A stretch of 64,000 nucleotides of DNA from CAJQQY01 sp045106765 (GTDB lineage Bacteria > Bacteroidota > Bacteroidia > Chitinophagales > Saprospiraceae): assembly GCA_045106765.1 (NCBI GenBank), contig JBGCFD010000125.1:1-64000 (forward strand). Reading direction: 5' to 3'. Positions 8,777 to 13,381 of this stretch are shown here, one piece after another. The translations under genes were made by a program, and so were the position numbers. Below the pieces are notes generated by a model, which did no database searches, was not told the DNA's origin, and worked only from the letters and a program-made list of their open reading frames with translations. How positions within the stretch are numbered: the stretch's first letter is position 1; each line of letters starts with the position of its first letter.

Positions 8777-9107
8777 TCGTTTAGTTTTAAAGATAGGGAA
8801 TAGTATTTTTTTAATAGTCGTTATTTTTAGGTAAAAAAATCAAAACACTTGAATAAGTTATACTATGCATTTTTTGAATGGCTACATATTTTTAAAGGTA
8901 AAGTGATAATTCCATTTTTCTAAATTAACCTTCAGTCATTCTTCCAAAATTAGTTTTAAAATTTATTCACAATATATTTTCTTTGTTTTTTTTAGACGTA
9001 TGAATGAGAAAAATAATTAGCTTCTTTTTATCAAAAAAAAAGTAATGCTGATTTTCATCAACACCACTTTTATTAAAACCAACTTCTTCTTTTTCAAAAT
9101 TGAATTG
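8777..9107. other. Gene-free AT-rich stretch with Fnr-like box
   Basis: There is no convincing reading frame between the acetyltransferase and the tRNA array. CTGATTTTCATCAA at 9048-9061 is an Fnr-type box. Together with its flank (AAAAAAAAGTAATG) it repeats the segment found at 4177-4204 with two changes. Confidence 0.55.
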
Positions 9108-9179
9108 TACTCCTGACGGGAATCGAACCCGCATCAACTGATAGAAAGTCAGTTATCCTAGCCATTAGACGACAGGAGC
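9108..9179 (-). tRNA. tRNA-Glu (UUC)
   Basis: Cloverleaf with acceptor GCTCCTG/CAGGAGT, discriminator A, anticodon stem ACTGA/TCAGT and loop CTTTCTA, giving UUC. The T-arm GGGTTCGATTCCC is intact. Last gene of the array in transcription order. Confidence 0.92.
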
Positions 9180-9210
9180 AAAATTATGGAAATATTTAAT
9201 GTTCCCTTCG

Positions 9211-9283
9211 TTATCCCGGTAGGAATCGAACCTACAACCCACGACTTAAAAGGTCGTTGCTCTGCCAGTTAAGCTACGAGATA
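9211..9283 (-). tRNA. tRNA-Lys (UUU), copy 1
   Basis: Acceptor TATCTCG/CGGGATA with discriminator A. Anticodon stem ACGAC/GTCGT, loop CTTTTAA, anticodon UUU. All arms pair. Confidence 0.93.
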
Positions 9284-9305
9284 ATTTTTCAGTTTGATCT
9301 GTATG

Positions 9306-9376
9306 CAAGAGTATAAGGATTCGAACCTTAGCGTAACGGTTTTGGAGACCATCCGACACAGCCTACGCTTACTCCC
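9306..9376 (-). tRNA. tRNA-Trp (CCA)
   Basis: Acceptor GGGAGTA/TACTCTT, discriminator G as usual for Trp. Anticodon loop CTCCAAA gives CCA. The D-arm is atypical and does not pair well, and the gene is short at 71 bases. Confidence 0.82.
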
Positions 9377-9400
9377 TTTTTTATTCAAAGATGAATTTGT

Positions 9401-9469
9401 CATCTTGCTAGGACTCGAACCTAGACGGCAACATTCAAAGTGTTGCATGCTACCATTACACCACAAGAT
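9401..9469 (-). tRNA. tRNA-Gln (UUG)
   Basis: Acceptor ATCTTGT/GCAAGAT, discriminator G as usual for Gln. Anticodon stem CAACA/TGTTG with loop CTTTGAA gives UUG. Short D-loop; 69 bases in all. Confidence 0.88.
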
Positions 9470-9517
9470 TATTTTAATCTTGCTGTTGTATTTCATTTTT
9501 CATAATAAAAAATTTAG

Positions 9518-9590
9518 TTGCGAAGAGGGGATTCGAACCCCTAGCTTAGGGTTATGAGCCCCAAATGTTAAACCATTACACTACCTCGCA
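9518..9590 (-). tRNA. tRNA with CAU anticodon (Met, or Ile2)
   Basis: Acceptor TGCGAGG/CTTCGCA, discriminator A, loop CTCATAA, anticodon CAU. The first acceptor pair T-A is paired, unlike the mismatch of typical bacterial initiators, so this is more likely elongator Met or a lysidine-modified Ile2. Confidence 0.85.
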
Positions 9591-9597
9591 TTATTTG

Positions 9598-9670
9598 TGG
9601 CAACATGGGAATTGAACCCTACCCTCTGGTTTTTCAGACCAACGCTCTCACCTTGTGAGCTATGTCGCCA
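9598..9670 (-). tRNA. tRNA-Phe (GAA), T-stem weakened
   Basis: Acceptor GGCGACA/TGTTGCC or TGGCGAC/GTTGCCA, loop CTGAAAA, anticodon GAA. The T-arm has only three firm pairs (GGG/CCC around TTCAATT); the outer two positions mismatch, suggesting sequence decay. Confidence 0.82.
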
Positions 9671-9696
9671 TTTCTATAAGAATACATTTCCAATCG

Positions 9697-9770
9697 TCTT
9701 GATGGACAGATTCGAACTGTCATCTTGCTGCATATAAGGCAACAGCTCTGACCAATTGAGCTACACCAAG
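9697..9770 (-). tRNA. tRNA-Ile (UAU)
   Basis: Acceptor CTTGGTG/CATCAAG, discriminator A. Anticodon stem GTTGC/GCAGC, loop CTTATAT, anticodon UAU, reading AUA directly. Most bacteria instead use a CAU tRNA modified by TilS. Confidence 0.82.
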
Positions 9771-9776
9771 ATTGTG

Positions 9777-9849
9777 TTCTGCCAAGTGGAATCGAACCAC
9801 TATCATCTGCGCCACAAACAGATATTCTAACCAATTAAACTATGACAGA
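9777..9849 (-). tRNA. tRNA-His (GUG)
   Basis: Stem TCTGT/GCAGA, loop TTGTGGC, anticodon GUG. Acceptor TCTGTCA/TGGCAGA with discriminator A; the extra 5' G and the C73 expected for bacterial tRNA-His are not seen, so charging may be atypical. Confidence 0.8.
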
Positions 9850-10236
9850 TTTTATCTTATTTAGAAAAAAGAACTTGAGAATACAGTCTTTTGTGGACAA
9901 ACTTTGCACAGATTATGACCGATGTTGCTGCATCAGCGTTCCTGTGGTTTCCACTTCCCTCTGTCGCCAGATTGAAGTATATGTCCAATGCCTTTTTGTT
10001 TCAGAAGAAACTACGTTGCAATTGATCAGCACCTTAGACGTGGCCTGTATAGCAGTTCTATGTCCGCCCTTTACAGTTACGAGGGTTGGCTCCCCCACCA
10101 TTAACAGCCGGTACCTTTCGGTACGGGTCTGATCGAATGTGTACCATGTACCAGAACCTTGCGGGAACTCGTACTCCATATTTTTCAATGGATTTAGGCA
10201 TCTACTACATTGCAACGCCCGAGACTTTCGCTTATA
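9850..10236. other. First non-tRNA block inside the array
   Basis: These 387 bases between tRNA-His and the 10237 tRNA have G+C visibly above the surroundings (about half by eye, against about a third). No tRNA fold is found here. The block holds the reading frame at 9913-10179 described separately. Confidence 0.6.
9913..10179 (-). CDS. Foreign-looking small ORF inside the tRNA array
   Basis: Possible 88-residue protein starting at an ATG preceded by an A-rich tract (TTGAAAAAT), the local start style. Upstream in-frame extension to TTG at 10215 would add a C-x-x-C. Codons favour G or C in the third position, unlike host genes. The sequence is mixed and protein-like (EYEFPQGSGTWYTFDQTR at the start, RHWTYTSIW-type aromatic cluster near the end) with no low-complexity bias. 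No family is recognised. Small unknown ORFs among tRNA genes are common in large phages, which is the basis for suspecting phage origin. It could also be chance open frame in a higher-G+C insert. Confidence 0.4.
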   Translation of the reverse strand: MEYEFPQGSGTWYTFDQTRTERYRLLMVGEPTLVTVKGGHRTAIQATSKVLINCNVVSSETKRHWTYTSIWRQREVETTGTLMQQHRS

Positions 10237-10309
10237 TTATTAAGACAGGAATTGAACCTGTTCCCCCTAGTTTAAAGACTAGTGCTCTATCCAATTGAGC
10301 TACTTAAGA
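10237..10309 (-). tRNA. Degenerate tRNA, Lys(UUU)-like or UUA anticodon
   Basis: The anticodon stem CTAGT/ACTAG encloses only six bases, CTTTAA. Read normally, positions 34-36 are UUA, which would pair with the UAA stop codon. Equally, one T may have been lost from a Lys loop CTTTTAA. The acceptor TCTTAAG/CTTAATA has a C-T mismatch at pair 2. D- and T-arms are good. Confidence 0.7.
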
Positions 10310-10782
10310 AGCAAAAAGCTTTCGGACAGTCGGAAGAAGTGTCTCGAGAATGGCTCCGTAGATTTTCGCCTACAGAATACCAAAACTCCTTCCTGCAAAC
10401 CTCGCGGTTCACGGTATTTCAGGATAACGATTCGTTGCCAAACGGATACCCTTGATACTGAATCACGCTAACATAAAAGTGGATAACAATTATGTAACAA
10501 TGATTCTACAACTTTTCCTATTGGTGTCTCCACCTCAACTTCGATGTCCTTCTCGAAGTATGTTGATCCTCTTCCCTCAGCGGTCGCCCCTAAGAATTGA
10601 ATGCAACACGATAATTGCTTGCTTACTTAAATTTCTTCTAAAAGAAATCCCCAATGCTGTTACTTCAACATCAGATTTATCCCAGTTACCCGGTTTATTT
10701 AAGGACAGTAAGCTGCCCCGACTTTAAAAAGTGCAAGCACTTCTATCATCGATTTTCTTTAAATATTCAATGAACATTTTCG
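10300..10782 (-). other. Second non-tRNA block with broken protein-like frames
   Basis: On the minus strand, an open frame runs 10723-10577 without an ATG and ends at TGA. A second, shifted by one, runs 10626-10468 and ends at TAG; it encodes an acidic stretch like FEKDIEVEVETPIGKVVES. The same frame continues after that TAG to another TAG at 10302-10300, which overlaps the 5' end of the next tRNA. Joined by one frameshift and one stop readthrough they would make a continuous protein of about 140 residues. This looks like a decayed or recoded foreign gene. No family is recognised. Confidence 0.4.
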
Positions 10783-10855
10783 TTCCGAAGGATGGATTCG
10801 AACCATCAGCCTCTCGCGTATCAGGCGATTGCGCTAACCGTTGCGCCACATCGGA
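10783..10855 (-). tRNA. tRNA-Ile (GAU)
   Basis: Stem ATCGC/GCGAG with loop CTGATAC gives GAU. D-stem GCGC/GCGC is good. Acceptor TCCGATG/CTTCGGA has a T-T mismatch at pair 6; discriminator A. Confidence 0.86.
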
Positions 10856-10903
10856 ATATTTATTTCATAGTGCGAAAAATATTTTAACAATACTTTTACA
10901 TTG

Positions 10904-10976
10904 AGCCGGTAACCGGTCTCGAACCGATAATCTCTTGATTACAAATCAAGTGCAATACCTATTATGCTATACCGAC
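10904..10976 (-). tRNA. tRNA-Thr (UGU)
   Basis: Acceptor GTCGGTA/TACCGGC, discriminator T. Anticodon stem CTTGA/TCAAG, loop TTTGTAA, anticodon UGU. Confidence 0.92.
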
Positions 10977-10981
10977 TTTTG

Positions 10982-11053
10982 CGACTTGAGTAGGAGTCGA
11001 ACCTACAATCAACACTTTAACAAAGTGGCGCTTTACCATTTAGCTATCAAGTC
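10982..11053 (-). tRNA. tRNA-Asn (GUU)
   Basis: Acceptor GACTTGA/TCAAGTC, discriminator G as expected for Asn. Loop TTGTTAA gives GUU. Only five bases separate it from tRNA-Thr. Confidence 0.92.
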
Positions 11054-11068
11054 GTTTACCAAAAAATG

Positions 11069-11142
11069 TAGCAATGGTGAGATTCGAACTCACAACCTTC
11101 TCTGTGTAAAAGAGCTGCGCTGAGCCATTGCGCCACATCGCT
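11069..11142 (-). tRNA. tRNA-Val (UAC)
   Basis: Acceptor AGCGATG/CATTGCT, discriminator A. Loop TTTACAC gives UAC. The outer anticodon-stem pair is a G-A mismatch. Confidence 0.9.
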
Positions 11143-11163
11143 ATTTTTCAAACAATTTCTTAG

Positions 11164-11237
11164 AGTACATGATTGGATTCGAACCAACACATCCGAGATT
11201 TGCAATCTCGTCCCTTAGCCAATTTGGGTACATGTAC
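11164..11237 (-). tRNA. tRNA-Cys (GCA)
   Basis: Acceptor GTACATG/CATGTAC perfectly paired, discriminator T as usual for Cys. Stem CGAGA/TCTCG, loop TTGCAAA, anticodon GCA. Confidence 0.93.
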
Positions 11238-11240
11238 ATT

Positions 11241-11336
11241 TGGGAATATCGAATAAGGAATAATCAATTTCCAAGTTTAGTAAAACCAACTTTTGTAATC
11301 CCTTCAAAATTGGTTATTCCTTATTCGATATTCCCA
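11241..11336. repeat. Long inverted repeat inside the tRNA array
   Basis: Arms at 11241-11270 and 11307-11336 match in 29 of 30 positions around a 36-base loop. The arms begin TGGGAATATCGAATAAGG. The wording is close in style to the inverted repeat at 27186-27286, so both may belong to one dispersed family. Confidence 0.85.
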
Positions 11337-11339
11337 CAG

Positions 11340-11413
11340 TTACCCCGATGGGACTCGAACCCATAACCCGCGGTTTAAAAGACCGCTACTCTAGCCAGTT
11401 GAGCTACGAGGTA
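11340..11413 (-). tRNA. tRNA-Lys (UUU), copy 2
   Basis: Acceptor TACCTCG/CGGGGTA, discriminator A. Perfect anticodon stem GCGGT/ACCGC, loop CTTTTAA, anticodon UUU. Confidence 0.95.
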
Positions 11414-11423
11414 ATAATTTTAG

Positions 11424-11510
11424 CGGAAGAGGTGGGAGTCGAACCCACACGAGTCGTTAGCTCCTAACTGTTTTCAAGACAGCGACCACCGCCGTTTGGC
11501 TTGCCCTTCC
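11424..11510 (-). tRNA. tRNA-Ser (UGA)
   Basis: Class II tRNA with a long variable arm. Acceptor GGAAGGG/CTCTTCC, discriminator G. Stem GCTGT/ACAGT, loop CTTGAAA, anticodon UGA. Confidence 0.94.
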
Positions 11511-11529
11511 TTTTAAAATTTTCTGCCAG

Positions 11530-11618
11530 AGGAGAACAAGGGGATTGAACCCTCACCTCAACGAATCGAGGACTCGCTTAGCAGGCGAGCGCAACAAACC
11601 AATATTTGCCTATTCTCC
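11530..11618 (-). tRNA. tRNA-Ser (GCU)
   Basis: Class II tRNA with a long variable arm. Acceptor GGAGAAT/GTTCTCC; stem CTCGC/GCGAG, loop CTGCTAA, anticodon GCU. Discriminator T instead of the usual G. Confidence 0.92.
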
Positions 11619-11690
11619 TTTTCAGTCGTTGCACGTTTTACGATAGACGTTTTACGTTTCTATAACATGCTCTGATTAAATTCAATTTTT

Positions 11691-11710
11691 AAATCTGACT
11701 CTTCAGATTT
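11691..11710. repeat. Short perfect hairpin between tRNA-Ser and tRNA-Gly
   Basis: AAATCTGA and TCAGATTT form an 8-bp stem with a 4-base loop in the 100-base spacer at 11619-11718. The same spacer contains two ACGTTTTACG direct repeats. It could be an RNA-processing or weak termination signal. Confidence 0.5.
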
Positions 11711-11718
11711 TTATTTGG

Positions 11719-11789
11719 AGCGAACAATCGGATTCGAACCGATATACCCTGATTGGAAGCCAGGAATTCTGCCATTGAACTATGCTCGC
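11719..11789 (-). tRNA. tRNA-Gly (UCC)
   Basis: Acceptor GCGAGCA/TGTTCGC, discriminator T as usual for Gly. Stem CCTGG/TCAGG, loop CTTCCAA, anticodon UCC. Confidence 0.94.
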
Positions 11790-11818
11790 TTATTACTTTT
11801 TTTTACAAAAAAATATCG

Positions 11819-11892
11819 TACCTCAGGAGGGACTCGAACCCCCAACATCGTGTTTCTAAGACACGCGCCTCTGCCAGTTGGGCTACTAAGGT
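11819..11892 (-). tRNA. tRNA with Leu anticodon UAG but class I body
   Basis: Acceptor ACCTTAG/CTGAGGT, discriminator A. Perfect stem CGTGT/ACACG, loop CTTAGAA, anticodon UAG (codon CUA). The variable loop is only five bases (ATGTT), whereas bacterial tRNA-Leu normally has a long arm. Identity is therefore uncertain. Confidence 0.85.
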
Positions 11893-11898
11893 ATTTTG

Positions 11899-11984
11899 TG
11901 GAAAAGGTAGGACTTGAACCTACAAGATTATTTAAAACACCGGTTTTACAGACCAGCACGCTACCAATTACGTTCTACTTTTCC
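11899..11984 (-). tRNA. tRNA-Tyr (GUA)
   Basis: Class II tRNA with a long variable arm. Acceptor GGAAAAG/CTTTTCC, discriminator A. Stem CTGGT/ACCGG, loop CTGTAAA, anticodon GUA. Confidence 0.94.
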
Positions 11985-11996
11985 TTTCTATTTTTG

Positions 11997-12068
11997 CAGC
12001 CATGTAGGGAGTCGAACCCCAATTTGAAGAGTAGAAATCTCCTGTCTTTCCAATTAGACGACACGACT
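11997..12068 (-). tRNA. tRNA-Arg (UCU)
   Basis: Acceptor AGTCGTG/CATGGCT, discriminator G. Stem GGAGA/TCTTC, loop TTTCTAC, anticodon UCU. It is the only arginine tRNA of the array. Confidence 0.9.
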
Positions 12069-12080
12069 ATTTTAAAAAAG

Positions 12081-12154
12081 TATCCTCGATGAGATTCGAA
12101 CTCATACTTGATAGGGCTTAAACCTATTGTCTCTTCCGGTTGGACTACGAGGAT
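12081..12154 (-). tRNA. tRNA with Leu anticodon UAA but class I body
   Basis: Acceptor ATCCTCG/CGAGGAT perfectly paired, discriminator A. Stem ATAGG/CCTAT, loop TTTAAGC, anticodon UAA (codon UUA). The variable loop is about five bases, not the long arm expected of tRNA-Leu. Confidence 0.85.
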
Positions 12155-12184
12155 TTTTCATGGCTTAACATTTCAAAAAACTAG

Positions 12185-12255
12185 TCCAAGCGATAGGAGT
12201 TGAACCTATATCTACTGCATCCCAAATGCAGCGCTTTCCGTTAAGCTACGCCTAG
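12185..12255 (-). tRNA. tRNA-Pro (UGG)
   Basis: Acceptor CTAGGCG/CGCTTGG, discriminator A. Stem CTGCA/TGCAG, loop TTTGGGA, anticodon UGG. Confidence 0.92.
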
Positions 12256-12265
12256 AAATAAAAAG

Positions 12266-12340
12266 TGGAAGGAATGGGAATCGAACCCAACTCACAATGG
12301 TTGCAAACCAACGTCGCCTTGCCTTGGTACATGTCCCCCC
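12266..12340 (-). tRNA. tRNA-Ala (UGC), partly degenerate
   Basis: Acceptor GGGGGGA/TCCTTCC with wobble pairs, discriminator A. Loop TTTGCAA gives UGC, but the anticodon stem has a mismatch and the D-arm pairs poorly. Ala is the best call; function is doubtful. Confidence 0.7.
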
Positions 12341-12380
12341 TTTTTATATGAACTATTCTCTTTTGAATAGTTAGAGTTAG

Positions 12381-12454
12381 CGGTGAAGACGAGATTCGAA
12401 CTCGCAACTTGAGGATAGACAATCCCCCACTCTACCTGATTGAGCTACATCACC
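12381..12454 (-). tRNA. tRNA-Asp (GUC)
   Basis: Acceptor GGTGATG/CTTCACC with a T-T mismatch at pair 6, discriminator G. Stem GGGGA/TCCTC, loop TTGTCTA, anticodon GUC. First tRNA of the array in transcription order. Confidence 0.92.
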
Positions 12455-13381
12455 TTTTAAAGTAACATTTTCGATTTTGACATACTTCTCGTATTTACCA
12501 CCATGACATTTCATGTAGATATTGAGTGAGAAATATTTGTGGATGATTTCTATTGTTTCTTTTATAACAATAAACCTACATCTACATGTATGTAAAAATT
12601 TGAATTGATTTCCTTTTAGGTTTGTATGAGTTTTGAAAAATGTTTTCCATTTTTCATTTTACTCAATACAAAAAATATATTTCGTTATTCACATTTATGA
12701 ATAACATTCTTTGTTCAATTTTATCATTTCAAATTGAAGCAGAACGAATAAACTTATTTTTAATAAAAATTAGAAGTTGTTTCGCAGCTGCTTTTTCTAA
12801 CAGCTACTTACTCCTTTGAGGAAGACTGTTAGGAAAGTTTCGGACTAAAACTCCCGAGCTGATCTATGGCAATATTTTTGACATTGCCACACGATTCCAG
12901 TCTCGGTTCATTTGTCCGTTTGGAAGGTAAATTAGAAATGATATGTAATGTATTTTGTAACATCTTTTGAAAATAAAATTTGTTTTGATTATCAAATTCG
13001 AAATACTAAACCACAAAGGAGTAGTGATTAGTTCCACAGATTTAATTTTTTTTGAAAAAAAATTAAATCACCTTCTTTTCCTTAAAGGAAGAAGGGGTAT
13101 ATTTTTAATAAATCTTAATCTATTTGACAAAATAATGAAGTGAAATTAGAATGGAAAATTAGAAAAAACTCCTCCTAACCAGGTGAGATAAGGTGTAAAT
13201 AGGTTAAGAGGAGTATAAGGTTTCGGGGTTACTGTGTTTTCAAAAATCTTTAGGGTAATGAGGCTAAATTCTATAGTTTAAATTTAAGCCAAAATACAAG
13301 AAGTCATCTTCACTCATCTTACATTTCCTAGCACATTTAATACATTTTTAAAAAAAATCTTCCTAGTGTATTGATAATCAA
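12455..13381. other. Gene-free 0.9-kb tract upstream of the array
   Basis: No plausible protein is encoded. The tract holds several inverted repeats: CATGTAGAT with ATCTACATG (about 12513-12593), GTTATTC with GAATAAC (around 12684-12706), the structured block at 12772-12925 given separately, a CCTTCTT/AAGAAGG-type hairpin at 13071-13095, and ACTCCTC with GAGGAGT plus AACC/GGTT (13168-13214). The promoter of the array should lie here but I cannot place it. Confidence 0.65.
12772..12925. ncRNA. Candidate structured RNA of unknown class
   Basis: About 150 bases of higher G+C form a dense set of exact complementary pairs: AGTTG/CAGCT (12775-12789), CTAACAG/CTGTTAG (12797-12832) enclosing a TCCT/AGGA hairpin, then a nested series CGGAC/GTCCG (12841 and 12914), CCGAG/CTCGG (12854 and 12902), GGCAAT/ATTGCC (12868 and 12883). 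Nesting of three exact stems one inside another is unlikely by chance. Strand is not determined. It contains AGGAAAG followed by CGGACT, reminiscent of the RNase P P4 region, but the other conserved RNase P elements are absent. Confidence 0.55.

Larger units (their letters stand above)
9108..12454 (-). other. Array of 25 tRNA genes covering all 20 amino acids
   Basis: Twenty-five tRNA genes lie head to tail on the minus strand, in transcription order Asp-Ala-Pro-Leu(UAA)-Arg-Tyr-Leu(UAG)-Gly-Ser(GCU)-Ser(UGA)-Lys-Cys-Val-Asn-Thr-Ile(GAU)-Lys-like-His-Ile(UAU)-Phe-Met-Gln-Trp-Lys-Glu. Most spacers are 5-40 bases. None encodes the 3' CCA. All four-codon boxes are served by a U34 anticodon, as in a minimal decoding set; only CGN arginine and an obvious initiator Met are missing. 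Several members have mismatched stems. Two higher-G+C blocks (9850-10236 and 10310-10782) interrupt the array. Such arrays are known from large phages, plasmids and some chromosomes. Flanking genes here are ordinary, so origin by integration is inference. Confidence 0.85.

Noticed and set aside
9598..9670. Calling tRNA-Phe a pseudogene outright
   Set aside because: Anticodon, acceptor and D-arms are sound; the weak T-stem alone does not prove loss of function.
9850..10782. tmRNA hidden inside the array, given the nearby smpB theme
   Set aside because: No Ala-start, ALAA-ending tag frame and no tRNA-Ala-like end pair were found on either strand.
9294..12092. Open frames on the plus strand through the tRNA array (for example 11715-12092)
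   Set aside because: They translate repeated T-arm sequence (GGTTCGAATCC and complement), giving 'RIRTHN/GFEP'-type peptides that are tRNA shadows.
9108..12454. CRISPR array (regularly repeated short motifs)
   Set aside because: The repeated words are tRNA T-arms; spacing and sequence vary as tRNA genes do, and no cas gene is present.
12772..12925. RNase P RNA (AGGAAAG ... CGGACT resembles the conserved P4 region)
   Set aside because: The block is about half the length of bacterial RNase P RNA and lacks the ACAGAAA-type and other conserved core elements downstream.
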